Notes: generated from the letters alone by a model not told the origin. A DNA stretch of 16,342 nucleotides from W0P28-013 sp051870755 (GCA_051870755.1 JBJECE010000010.1:1-16342); one strand, 5' to 3'. Positions 6,374 to 14,190 are shown, counted from the first letter of the stretch. Made by a program: numbers and translations.

Positions 6374-6830
6374 AGAACGGCAGGTCGTCGGCCGATTCGG
6401 CAGCATTGCCGACAAACGGATCGGCTTCTACTGCGGGTTGTTGTGCCGCTGCGGCGGGTTGTTCGCCTTGCGGACGATTTTCGCCGTTGCCGTCGGGACG
6501 GCGGCCGAGCAGTTGCAGCGTGTCGGCATAAATTTCGGTGATGTAGCGTTTGTTACCCGATTTGTCGTCGTACGAACGTGTTTTCAATTTGCCTTCGATG
6601 AAGAGTTGGCTGCCTTTTTTGACATATTTTTCGCAAAATTCGGCCAAACCGCGCCACACTACAATGTTGTGCCATTCGGTGCGGTCGGGGACTTCGGTGC
6701 CGTTGCTCATTTTGTAACCTTTTTCGGTTGTGGCGAGCGGAAAGTTGGCTACTGCCACATTTTTATCCAAATAACGAACATCAGGGTCTTTACCCACATT
6801 TCCAACGAGAATTACTTTGTTGACTGACAT
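6372..6830 (-). CDS. ssb: Single-stranded DNA-binding protein
   Basis: A 152-aa SSB that binds and protects single-stranded DNA in replication, repair and recombination and recruits partners by its C-terminal tip. The start is set at 6830 (MSVNKVILVGNVGKDPDVRY), the standard SSB N terminus; a longer in-frame extension to 6989 has no family similarity and crosses the promoter. The OB fold covers residues 1-110 (including TEWHNIVVWR and YVKKGSQLFIEGKL), then comes a Gln/Pro/Ala-rich linker and the acidic tip DDLPF, the usual partner-binding end. It is the first gene of the conserved ssb-gldE-gldD block. In many Bacteroidota mutY precedes ssb; here an AraC-type gene does. Confidence 0.96.
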   Translation of the reverse strand: MSVNKVILVGNVGKDPDVRYLDKNVAVANFPLATTEKGYKMSNGTEVPDRTEWHNIVVWRGLAEFCEKYVKKGSQLFIEGKLKTRSYDDKSGNKRYITEIYADTLQLLGRRPDGNGENRPQGEQPAAAAQQPAVEADPFVGNAAESADDLPF

Positions 6831-6865
6831 AATTAAATAAAGTTTAGAGTGTAAAAATGATGCGT

Positions 6866-6897
6866 CAAAATTAGTGGTTATTTTTTGCTCCGCCAAA
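6866..6897 (-). promoter_or_regulatory. Promoter before ssb
   Basis: On the minus strand TTTG (6894-6897), 20 bases, then TAATTTTG (6866-6873) match the Bacteroidota consensus very well. Transcription would start near 6858, leaving a leader of about 30 bases before the ssb ATG. It confirms that ssb is transcribed from its own start rather than from the AraC-type gene. Confidence 0.75.
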
Positions 6898-6975
6898 TTT
6901 TTAATCAAAAAAGTGCAATTTTTTTTGTAATACCTCGCTTTTGTGTGGTTATTTGCCCGAAATGATGTCTGTTTT

Positions 6976-7899
6976 TCAGGGCGCTGCAAGCACTATGGCG
7001 CGATAGGCAGCCGGCGATTTGCCGGTGTTTTTCTTGAAGAAACGTCCGAACGACGATTGGTCGGCAAAGTCCATGCGGTCGGCAATCTGCTGAATGGACA
7101 GCCGGCTGTTGGCAAGGTGGGTTTTGGCTTCTTGCACAAGGGTGTCGTTTATCCAATACGAAACAGTTTGGTGCGAATGGGTTTTGACGGCTTGCGCCAG
7201 ATAGTCGGGCGAAATGCACAGTTTGTCGGCATAGAATGCCACTGTGTGTCGTCGTCCGTTATTGTTGTGCAGCAGTTGCATGAATCGCGCGAATAGTAGT
7301 TCGTAGCCTGACGGATTATCATCTTCGCAAATCGGTATGCTGCGAATGATGATGTTGCCGATTTCCATAAAGACTATTTTCAGCATGTTTTCCACCATAC
7401 GGCGATACCAAATGTGCTCATTGCGCCCGATGGTAGCGATAAGGTTTTCGATGTGTGTGCACAACAATCGGCATTCGTGCCGGCTGATGTAGTCGATGGG
7501 GAAGTGCGTTTTGTGCACGGCGGCTTCGGGCGTGAGGTGCTTGCCTGTTTGGAATACTTCGTCGTAAAATTCGCGTTTCACCATCAGATGATAGCCGCGG
7601 AATGTGTCCGAGAAAGCGAATTTGCGCAGTGTGCGGAATCCGATGAGGTCTATCAGCATGTTTGCTTTCAGGTCGTATTCGGCAGTGTCCACTACGATGT
7701 GTGCGCTGCCCGCGATGGCGATGATAATACTGATGGCATTGATTTTCAGCGGGATGCCTGTTTCGGGGATGATGCCTTTGTTCAGTTTCGACCCGTCGAG
7801 ACGAATGATTTCCAGGCAATCTTCGTAGTTATAGATATGGAGATGTTTTTCGCGCAATAGGTGCAATCGTCCTATTCCTATTTCGGTAAAATTGTCCAT
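6976..7899 (-). CDS. AraC-family transcriptional regulator
   Basis: A 307-aa DNA-binding regulator. The C-terminal domain (about 205-302) is a typical AraC/XylS double helix-turn-helix: the first helix pair at about 219-243 (AFYADKLCISPDYLAQAVK) and the second at about 268-300 with LSIQQIADRMDFADQSSFGR and the final TGKSPAAYR. The N-terminal half (about 20-185) resembles a cupin-like effector or dimer domain; its ligand is unknown. It is divergent from the efflux adaptor gene, with 179 bases between the start codons, the common layout for a regulator of an RND pump. Control of that pump is therefore inferred. A TAATTTTG promoter sits 23 bases upstream of its ATG. Confidence 0.92.
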   Translation of the reverse strand: MDNFTEIGIGRLHLLREKHLHIYNYEDCLEIIRLDGSKLNKGIIPETGIPLKINAISIIIAIAGSAHIVVDTAEYDLKANMLIDLIGFRTLRKFAFSDTFRGYHLMVKREFYDEVFQTGKHLTPEAAVHKTHFPIDYISRHECRLLCTHIENLIATIGRNEHIWYRRMVENMLKIVFMEIGNIIIRSIPICEDDNPSGYELLFARFMQLLHNNNGRRHTVAFYADKLCISPDYLAQAVKTHSHQTVSYWINDTLVQEAKTHLANSRLSIQQIADRMDFADQSSFGRFFKKNTGKSPAAYRAIVLAAP

Positions 7900-7921
7900 C
7901 GGTTGATTTGATTAAACGCCG

Positions 7922-7950
7922 CAAAATTAGTGAAATTATTTGATATACAA
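7922..7950 (-). promoter_or_regulatory. Promoter of the AraC-type regulator
   Basis: On the minus strand TTG (7948-7950), 18 bases, then TAATTTTG (7922-7929), followed by CGG. It gives a leader of only about 15-20 bases before the ATG at 7899. The -7 region forms one arm of an 11-bp inverted repeat with the efflux promoter (8042-8052). Confidence 0.65.
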
Positions 7951-7981
7951 TAATTTATAATGATATATTTTTTGTGTATTT

Positions 7982-8017
7982 TACCAAAAACCTGTATAAT
8001 ATATCCCGAATTTGGTA
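7982..8017. promoter_or_regulatory. Dyad TACCAAA...TTTGGTA, candidate operator between divergent promoters
   Basis: TACCAAA (7982-7988) and TTTGGTA (8011-8017) are perfect inverted arms separated by 22 bases that include TATAATATA. The dyad lies between the regulator promoter and the efflux -7 box. Centre spacing of 29 bases is larger than a single classic AraC site, so it may be two half-sites. It is a reasonable binding site for the neighbouring regulator, but this is inference. Confidence 0.4.
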
Positions 8018-8041
8018 TAAGGCTGTTGCTTTGTTTGCGTG

Positions 8042-8049
8042 TAATTTTG
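8042..8049 (+). promoter_or_regulatory. -7 box of the efflux operon
   Basis: TAATTTTG followed by CGG matches the Bacteroidota -7 element and would start transcription about 20 bases before the adaptor ATG at 8079. No TTG lies at the proper -33 distance (about 19-21 bases), which suggests a weak basal promoter that depends on an activator, consistent with control by the divergent AraC-type protein. Confidence 0.5.
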
Positions 8050-8078
8050 CGGTCGGAATATTTTTAAGCGTTAAGACA

Positions 8079-9188
8079 ATGAAAATGAAAATCAGATTTT
8101 TGTCAGGCTGTGTGCTGTGCATGAGCCTGTCTGTCGCAGGATGCGGCACCGGTCAAACTGCCAACGACGATCGGACGGCGTATCGCGTGCTGTCGGTCGG
8201 AACGAGTGATGTTACTTTGCAGTCGGTCTATTCCGCTTCGGTGCGCGGCAAACAAGATGTGGAAATTCGACCGCAAGTATCGGGTTTGATTACCGCAGTG
8301 CATGTAACCGAAGGTCAGCGTGTGCGCCAAGGGCAACCGTTGTTTACGTTGGACCAAGTGGCTTATCGGGCGGCCTTGAAAACTGCTCAAGCCAACGTGG
8401 CGGCCGCTCAAGCGGAAGTGGACATGGCAGCGTTGGCGTATGCGAGCAAGCAAACGCTGTACGAACGTGCCGTGGTGTCGGACTACGAGTTGAAAACCGC
8501 GCAGAGTACATTGACAAGTGCGCAAGCCAAATTGGCGCAAGCGTCGGCACAAATGGAGAATGCCGAAAACGACCTCTCGTACACGGTGGTTAAAAGTCCG
8601 GCCAACGGGGTTGTAGGTACGTTGCCTTATCGTGTCGGGGCGTTGGTGGGGCCGTCGATAACGACACCATTGACAAGTGTTTCGGACAATTCGGAGATGT
8701 ATGTCTATTTTTCGTTGTCCGAAAATCAAATACTGACCTTGACCGAACAATACGGATCGCTTGCCAAAGCGGTGGCGGCCATGCCGGCGTTGGGGCTGAG
8801 ACTCAGCACCGGCCACCTCTATAAATACGCAGGCCGTGTCGAGAGCATCAGCGGTGTCATCGACCGTACAACAGGTTGCGTGAGCGTGCGTGCTGTATTT
8901 CCTAACGACGAAGGCATATTGCTCAGTGGCGCTACCGGCAGCGTGGTCTATCCCTATGTTCTCGACGCGGTGATTGCCATTCCGCAGGAGGCCACGTTCG
9001 AACTGCAGGACAAAAAATTTGTGTACAAAGTGGTGGACGGCAAAGCCGAGGCAACGCAAATCGGCATTTATCCTATCAATGACGGCACTACTTATGTGGT
9101 AACATCGGGATTGAACTACGGCGACGAGATTGTGGCCGAAGGCGTAGGCCTTATCAAAAATGGCGACGACCTGAAACTGATGCAATAA
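8079..9188 (+). CDS. RND efflux periplasmic adaptor lipoprotein (AcrA/MexA type)
   Basis: A 369-aa membrane fusion protein that links the inner membrane pump to the outer membrane channel. The start at 8079 is chosen because it gives a lipoprotein signal MKMKIRFLSG... with lipobox VAGC (Cys22); an ORF extension to 7974 crosses the promoter. The barrel-sandwich (lipoyl) halves are VEIRPQVSGLITAVHVTEGQ (61-80) and SPANGVVGTLPYRVGALVG (173-191). They enclose an Ala/Gln-rich alpha-helical hairpin (about 95-168). A beta-barrel and a membrane-proximal domain follow, including GDEIVAEGVGLIKNGD near the end. It is the first gene of the efflux operon, and the RND gene follows after 14 bases. Substrates cannot be predicted from the adaptor. 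Confidence 0.94.
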   Translation: MKMKIRFLSGCVLCMSLSVAGCGTGQTANDDRTAYRVLSVGTSDVTLQSVYSASVRGKQDVEIRPQVSGLITAVHVTEGQRVRQGQPLFTLDQVAYRAALKTAQANVAAAQAEVDMAALAYASKQTLYERAVVSDYELKTAQSTLTSAQAKLAQASAQMENAENDLSYTVVKSPANGVVGTLPYRVGALVGPSITTPLTSVSDNSEMYVYFSLSENQILTLTEQYGSLAKAVAAMPALGLRLSTGHLYKYAGRVESISGVIDRTTGCVSVRAVFPNDEGILLSGATGSVVYPYVLDAVIAIPQEATFELQDKKFVYKVVDGKAEATQIGIYPINDGTTYVVTSGLNYGDEIVAEGVGLIKNGDDLKLMQ

Positions 9189-9189
9189 T

Positions 9190-9205
9190 AGGAGTTAATG
9201 TTATG
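9190..9205 (+). promoter_or_regulatory. Shine-Dalgarno-like AGGAG before the RND gene
   Basis: AGGAG (9190-9194) precedes the ATG at 9203 by eight bases. Most genes here have A-rich leaders without such a site, so this is unusual for the window and supports the 9203 start. It could be chance. Confidence 0.35.
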
Positions 9206-12200
9206 AATATCAAAGTGTTTATAGATCGTCCGATTTTGTCGGCGGTCATTTCGGTGGTCATTGTTTTGCTGGGATTCATTGGTTTGTCGTCGTTGCCTAT
9301 CGAGCAATATCCCGACATTTCGACCCCGACGGTTCAAGTGGAAGCCACCTACACAGGCGCCAATGCACGCACCATTCAAAAGAGTGTTATCATTCCGCTC
9401 GAGGAGAAAATCAACGGTGTGGAGAATATGATTTACATGACTTCGGAAGCCGACAACAATGGTAATGCGAGCATCAAAGTCTATTTTGCCCAAGGCACCG
9501 ACCCCGATATGGCGACGGTCAATGTGCAAAATCGCGTGTCCGAGGCCAATGGCCTGTTACCGGCCGACGTTACCAAAAGCGGCGTGAAAGTCAGTAAGCA
9601 GCAGAGCAGTCAGGTGATGATTTTCAACCTCTACAGCAGCGACGATCGGTTTGATGATTTGTTTCTTTGTAATTACTTGAATATCAATGTTGTACCTCGC
9701 ATTCTGCGCATTAAGGGCGTGGGTGGCGTGAATGTCATCGGTTCCGATTATGCTATTCGCGTATGGCTGAATCCCGCGAAAATGGCGCAATACAACCTTG
9801 TTCCGGCGGATATATCGGCGGCTGTCGGCACGCAGAATCTCGAGTCGCCAACAGGCAATTTCGGCGAAAGTTCCGACCATACGTTTCAATACGCTATGAC
9901 GTATCGCGGCCGCTACGAGACACCCGAAGAGTTTGGCGAAATAGTGTTGCGCGCCTTGCCCGACGGCGAATTGCTTCGCCTGAAAGATGTGGCCGATTTG
10001 GAGTTGGGCGCCTTGGACTATTCGATGAGCGGCGAAGCCGACGGACATCCCGGCACGACCTGCATGATAACGCAAACGGCCGGTTCGAATGCCAGCGAAA
10101 TAGTGGACGAAGTGGAAGCATTGTTCGATGAATTGGAGGGCAGTTTGCCGCCCGGCGTGAAAATAAGCGTAACGCAGAATGTGAAAGATTTTCTTGATGC
10201 CTCGATAAAAAATGTGCTGAAAACACTGTTCGAAGCCATGATATTGGTGATTTTGGTGGTGTATATCTTTCTGCAAAACGGCCGCCTGACGCTGATACCG
10301 ACTATCAGTATGTTGGTGTCGATGTTGGGTACGTTCTTTGCTTTGTCGCTTATGGGTTTCAGCATCAATCTGTTGACTCTTTTTGCTTTGGTGCTTTCCA
10401 TCGGCACGGTAGTGGACAATGCCATCATTGTGGTAGAGGCGGTGCAGGCCAAACTTGATAGTGGCTACACATCGCCTTACAAGGCTACGGTGGACGGCAT
10501 GAACGGCATTACGACGGCCATTTTGGTCAGCACGCTGGTGTTTATGGCTGTGTTTGTGCCTGTTACGTTTATTAGCGGCACGTCCGGAAAATTTTTCCAA
10601 CAATTCGGCATCACCATGGCAGTGGCTGTGGGGTTGTCGGCGGTGACTGCGCTGACGTTGAGTCCGGCGTTGTGTGCGTTGCTGCTCAAACCTATCGATG
10701 GTGCCACTGCCCAACGCGGTTTCAGTTACCGTTTTCGCACGGCGTTCAACACGGCTTTTTCTGCCATGACCGACCGTTACGGCAGAGGTGTGGCGTTTTT
10801 GTTGCAGCACAAGGCTATACCCGTAACGATTCTCGCAGGCGCATTGGTGTTGCTTGTCGTTTCGATGATTAACACCAAAACGGGGCTTGTTCCCGACGAA
10901 GACCAAGGCATGTTTTTCGTGAACGTAACGACGGCACCGGGCAGTTCATTGAACCATACCACCGTGATTATGGACGAAGTGGAAGCGGCCATCAAAGATA
11001 TTCCGCAAATACAATCGTATGCCAAAAATCCGGGATTCGGTATGGTTTCCGGCAAAGGTGCATCGTCGGGCGTGCTGATTGTACGCCTGAAATCGTGGGA
11101 CGAACGGACAGGCAAAAACGAGTCCGTCGATGATGTCATTGCGGAGGTCTATCGGCGCACCGCCCACATCAAAGATGCGAATGTGTTTGCCTATGCACCG
11201 CCGATGGTCATCGGTTTTGGTATGACGAACGGTTTCGAATTGTATGCCCAAGATAAAAACGATGGCGACATTACCGAATTTTACAACGTAACGCAGGATT
11301 TTGTAACGGCCTTAAACAACCGTCCCGAAATCGGTATGGCTTATACCTCGTTCGATGTCGATTATCCGCAATATGCGGTGGAGGTCGATGCTGCCAAATG
11401 TGTCAGGGCGGGTGTCAATCCCGACGAGGTGCTATCGACATTGTCGGGCTACTATGGCGGAATTTATGCGTCGGACATCAATCGTTTTTCGAAAGTGTAC
11501 AGGGTGATGATTCAGGCTGCGCCGAACTATCGCCTCGATGCCGAATCGCTCAACAATGTGTTTGTGCGCACCGAAGGCGGTATGGCGCCTATCGGGCAGT
11601 TTGTAACAGTAACCAAAAGTTACGGCCCGCAAATTCTGAAACGTTTCAATATGTTTTCGTCTATTGCCATCAATGGCGCACCGGCCGATGGTTACAGTTC
11701 CGGCGATGCCATTCGTGCCATCGAGGAAACCGCCGACCGCCATTTGCCGACCGGTTACGGCTATGAGTTCGGCGGCATTACGCGCGAAGAGTCGGGCAGT
11801 ACAAACAACACCGTCATCATTATGTTGCTTTGTATTGTGCTCGTATATCTCATATTGTCAGCGCTTTACGAAAGTTTTGTCATTCCGTTTGCCGTTATTT
11901 TGTCGGTGCCGGTAGGCCTGATGGGCAGTTTCTTTTTCACATGGATTTCGGGACTCGAAAACAATATCTATCTGCAAACGGGCGTGATTATGCTCATCGG
12001 ATTGCTGGCCAAAACGGCGATTCTCATCACCGAACTTGCACAACGCTATCGTGCGGCAGGGTTGAGCATACGCGATGCGGCGCTTCGTGCAGCCAAGGAG
12101 CGCTTGCGCCCCATTTTGATGACGGCTCTTACGATGATTGTCGGATTGTTGCCGCTGATTTTTTCGTCGGGCGCCGGCGCCAACGGCAACATCTCATTAG

Positions 12201-12316
12201 GTGTGGGCACAACGGCCGGCATGACCATCGGCACATTAGCGTTGCTATTCATTACGCCGGTGCTGTTCAGCATTATGCAACGCATTCAGGAACGATTCAA
12301 GTTGCATCGAAAATAG
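9203..12316 (+). CDS. RND (HAE1/AcrB-type) multidrug efflux pump, inner membrane
   Basis: A 1037-aa proton-driven transporter of the usual AcrB length. It begins with MNIKVFIDRPILSAVISVVI (TM1) and has two large periplasmic loops. Conserved blocks include the TM2-4 region with FQQFGITMAVAV, and the TM4 motif LSIGTVVDNAIIVVEAV in which D405 corresponds to AcrB D407. The position of AcrB D408 is Asn (N406). The TM10 lysine is kept (GLLAKTAILITELAQRY, K937), as is the TM11 loop SSGAGANG. Other typical segments are GMVSGKGASSGVLIVRL and the TM7-8 stretch with SALYESFVIPFAVILSVPVG. It works as a trimer with the adaptor upstream and the channel downstream. Substrate range is unknown; HAE1 family members often export drugs, dyes and detergents. 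Confidence 0.95.
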   Translation: MNIKVFIDRPILSAVISVVIVLLGFIGLSSLPIEQYPDISTPTVQVEATYTGANARTIQKSVIIPLEEKINGVENMIYMTSEADNNGNASIKVYFAQGTDPDMATVNVQNRVSEANGLLPADVTKSGVKVSKQQSSQVMIFNLYSSDDRFDDLFLCNYLNINVVPRILRIKGVGGVNVIGSDYAIRVWLNPAKMAQYNLVPADISAAVGTQNLESPTGNFGESSDHTFQYAMTYRGRYETPEEFGEIVLRALPDGELLRLKDVADLELGALDYSMSGEADGHPGTTCMITQTAGSNASEIVDEVEALFDELEGSLPPGVKISVTQNVKDFLDASIKNVLKTLFEAMILVILVVYIFLQNGRLTLIPTISMLVSMLGTFFALSLMGFSINLLTLFALVLSIGTVVDNAIIVVEAVQAKLDSGYTSPYKATVDGMNGITTAILVSTLVFMAVFVPVTFISGTSGKFFQQFGITMAVAVGLSAVTALTLSPALCALLLKPIDGATAQRGFSYRFRTAFNTAFSAMTDRYGRGVAFLLQHKAIPVTILAGALVLLVVSMINTKTGLVPDEDQGMFFVNVTTAPGSSLNHTTVIMDEVEAAIKDIPQIQSYAKNPGFGMVSGKGASSGVLIVRLKSWDERTGKNESVDDVIAEVYRRTAHIKDANVFAYAPPMVIGFGMTNGFELYAQDKNDGDITEFYNVTQDFVTALNNRPEIGMAYTSFDVDYPQYAVEVDAAKCVRAGVNPDEVLSTLSGYYGGIYASDINRFSKVYRVMIQAAPNYRLDAESLNNVFVRTEGGMAPIGQFVTVTKSYGPQILKRFNMFSSIAINGAPADGYSSGDAIRAIEETADRHLPTGYGYEFGGITREESGSTNNTVIIMLLCIVLVYLILSALYESFVIPFAVILSVPVGLMGSFFFTWISGLENNIYLQTGVIMLIGLLAKTAILITELAQRYRAAGLSIRDAALRAAKERLRPILMTALTMIVGLLPLIFSSGAGANGNISLGVGTTAGMTIGTLALLFITPVLFSIMQRIQERFKLHRK

Positions 12317-12347
12317 AATAAATATCACTAAATCAGTAAGTTGAGTT

Positions 12348-13718
12348 ATGAAAACACATTATATGACAATCATATTCGGCATCGCTTTGGCGTTCAGCGG
12401 CTGCAGCATCTACGGCAAATATCAACGTCCGACCGATTTGCCCCTTGACAATTTGTACCGCGATTCGGTTGCTGTGGGCGATACCGCTTCGCTGGCGCAA
12501 CTCTCGTGGCGTGATTTGTTCACCGATTCGATTTTGTGCAGATGGATAGAATACGCATTGCAACACAACAGCGACCTGCAAATAGCCCGTCTCAAAACCG
12601 ACGAGGCTGCCGCTTCGCTCATGGCGGCCAAATTGGCCTATCTGCCATCGGCGGAATTGTCGCCACAAGGCACTGTGAATAGTTTCGACGGCGCGGAGCC
12701 TGCATTTACCTATTCCGTCGGTGGATCGGTGAGTTGGGAGATAGATATATTCGGCAGCCTGACCAATCAGAAAAGGCAGGCACAAGCCAAACTCGCCGGT
12801 AGCGATGCCTATCGGCAAGCCGTTCAAACACAGCTGATTGCGACGATTGCCGACAACTACTATGCGCTGTTGATGCTCGACCGCCAACTGGCCATCTCCC
12901 GACAGACGATTCAAACTTGGGAGCAGAGTTTGTCGGTGATGCAGGCGTTGTATGCGGCCGGCGAAACGACTGCGGCGGCTGTAGCACAGACGCAAGCCGG
13001 CAAATTGAACGTGGAACAATCGGCCTTGAAACTCGAACAACAAATAACCGTGTTGGAAAATACATTTTCGACACTTGTGGGCATCACGCCGCAAACTATT
13101 TCGCGTGGAACGTACGCTGCTTTGCAACTGCCCGAACAGTGGTCGCCGGGGGTGCCGTTGGAAATGATTGCCCGTCGTCCCGATGTGTTGCAGGCGGAGT
13201 GCGAACTCGCGCAAGCCTTTTATGCCACCAATTATGCGCGCTCAAATTTCTACCCGAAACTGACACTTAGCGGTTCTGCCGGCTGGACTAACAATGCCGG
13301 TACGATGATTGTCAATCCGGCAGCGTGGCTGCTGAATGCGGTGGCAGGTTTGGTGCAGCCGTTGTTCAACAACGGCAAAAATGTGGCCAATTTGAAAGTT
13401 GCCAAGGCACAGCAGCAGGAGGCGTTGCTCGCATACCGACAGAAAATTCTGGATGCCGGTGCCGAGGTGAATAATGCGCTTGTCGGATGGCAAACCGCAC
13501 TGAAAAACAAGGCGTTGGCACGACAAAAAATCGAATCGCTCGAAACCGCTGTGCAGAACACGCAACTATTGATGCAACACGGCAATACCAACTATCTGGA
13601 AGTGCTGACAGCCATGCAAACGCTGTTGGATGCCCGGCTTGGCGAAGTTTCCGACCAATACGACGAAATTCAGAGCATCATCAGCCTGTATCACGCCCTT
13701 GGCGGCGGTGCCGAATAG
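12348..13718 (+). CDS. Outer membrane efflux lipoprotein, NodT/OprM type (TolC family)
   Basis: A 456-aa outer membrane channel. Signal and lipobox FSGC give lipidated Cys19; the ATG at 12348 is used, though an in-frame ATG at 12363 would still give a signal peptide. The two outer membrane efflux repeats are seen: first LSWRDLFTDSILCRWIEYAL with NSDLQIARLKTDEA (about 53-90), and second the RRPDVLQAECELAQAFYATN block with ARSNFYPKLTLSGSAGW, then LVQPLFNNGK. It forms a trimeric barrel-tunnel and opens the pump to the outside. It starts 31 bases after the RND stop, completing the adaptor-pump-channel operon, which ends in a strong terminator 19 bases after its stop codon. Confidence 0.94.
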   Translation: MKTHYMTIIFGIALAFSGCSIYGKYQRPTDLPLDNLYRDSVAVGDTASLAQLSWRDLFTDSILCRWIEYALQHNSDLQIARLKTDEAAASLMAAKLAYLPSAELSPQGTVNSFDGAEPAFTYSVGGSVSWEIDIFGSLTNQKRQAQAKLAGSDAYRQAVQTQLIATIADNYYALLMLDRQLAISRQTIQTWEQSLSVMQALYAAGETTAAAVAQTQAGKLNVEQSALKLEQQITVLENTFSTLVGITPQTISRGTYAALQLPEQWSPGVPLEMIARRPDVLQAECELAQAFYATNYARSNFYPKLTLSGSAGWTNNAGTMIVNPAAWLLNAVAGLVQPLFNNGKNVANLKVAKAQQQEALLAYRQKILDAGAEVNNALVGWQTALKNKALARQKIESLETAVQNTQLLMQHGNTNYLEVLTAMQTLLDARLGEVSDQYDEIQSIISLYHALGGGAE

Positions 13719-13736
13719 CATACGCCACGAAAATCC

Positions 13737-13771
13737 AAGAGCAGTTTCCGTAATGGGAAACTGCTCTTTTT
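13737..13771 (+). terminator. Rho-independent terminator of the efflux operon
   Basis: AGAGCAGTTTCC (13738-13749) pairs with GGAAACTGCTCT (13756-13767) around the loop GTAATG; an extra A-T pair extends the stem. Four T residues follow. It is 19 bases after the outer membrane factor stop. Confidence 0.9.
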
Positions 13772-13831
13772 GGTTGTGTGCCAAATGTGGCTGCATTTCG
13801 TCGATTTTGCTGACGAAAAACGCATTGTGAA

Positions 13832-13851
13832 AATACGAGTTTTCTCGTATT
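13832..13851. promoter_or_regulatory. Perfect dyad AATACGAG-TTTT-CTCGTATT upstream of the BspA-like promoter
   Basis: Eight-base arms pair without mismatch around TTTT. The right arm overlaps the TTG that serves as the -33 element (13850-13852). This position is typical of a repressor operator; it could also be a second terminator hairpin, as a run of T follows the TG at 13851-13852. The binding protein is unknown. Confidence 0.45.
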
Positions 13852-13880
13852 GTTTTTACAAAAAAATATACTTACCTTTG
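13850..13880 (+). promoter_or_regulatory. Promoter of the BspA-like gene
   Basis: TTG (13850-13852), 20 bases, then TACCTTTG (13873-13880) followed by CA. It fits the Bacteroidota consensus. Transcription would begin near 13887 and give a leader of about 360 bases to the ATG at 14251, which contains the C9 tract. Confidence 0.7.
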
Positions 13881-13981
13881 CAGCGAAATCACCTCCATAC
13901 TCGGGCAGATGCAACCAAATAACGGACATACCATTTGTATAAACCGCTTTAATCAACTGATTATAAGTTGTTTATATAAAC

Positions 13982-13997
13982 TTACCCCCCCCCGAAA
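13982..13997. repeat. C9 tract within TTACCCCCCCCCGAAA
   Basis: Nine consecutive C (13985-13993) lie about 100 bases after the promoter and 257 before the start codon. This 16-base string is the exact reverse complement of 15986-16001. Runs of this length are prone to slipped-strand changes; a phase-variable effect on leader or transcript is possible but unproven. Confidence 0.7.
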
Positions 13998-14086
13998 TTT
14001 AACATTTATTTACAGTTTTACTAAAATAACGACATGCGGATTTCCGTGTGTCGCGCGGTGGTGTATGGCATAATGAGAAGTGAGGC

Positions 14087-14110
14087 GTAGGGACGTGGCG
14101 TGTTGCGTCC
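14087..14110. repeat. GTAGGGACG palindrome copy, degenerate
   Basis: GTAGGGACGTGGCG opens a copy whose right arm TTGCGTCC is followed by GGGAAA instead of CTAC, so the outer arm is lost. Otherwise it aligns with 2561-2590. Confidence 0.7.
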
Positions 14111-14146
14111 GGGAAAGGATAAAGAACCAAGATTTTTACCCCTAAA

Positions 14147-14190
14147 TCCCCTAAAGGGGACTTATAGCCCTCCTCGGAGGGTTGGGAGGT
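14147..14190. repeat. Two CCCC/GGGG hairpins, second related to 2702-2727 in reverse
   Basis: TCCCCTAAAGGGGA (14147-14160) is a short palindrome. CCCTCC (14168-14173) and GGAGGG (14176-14181) flank TC and run into TTGGGAGGT. Reversed, the second block closely matches ACCTCCCAAACCCTCC at 2702-2717, so the two are inverted copies of one dispersed repeat. Confidence 0.65.

Noticed and set aside
6831..6989. Longer SSB with 53 extra N-terminal residues
   Set aside because: The extra part has no SSB similarity and spans a well-formed promoter; MSVNKVILVGNVG is the normal SSB start.
7974..8078. Longer efflux adaptor starting at 7974
   Set aside because: It would cross the operator dyad and the -7 box, and the lipoprotein signal starts properly at 8079.
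9557..10906. 449-aa minus-strand ORF opposite the RND gene
   Set aside because: It is the antisense shadow of a fully intact AcrB-type gene and is rich in His, Gln and Arg without domains.
13985..13993. C9 and G9 tracts as sequencing or assembly errors
   Set aside because: Length could be miscalled by a base, but two tracts with matching flanks in comparable leaders argue that they are real; exact length is uncertain.
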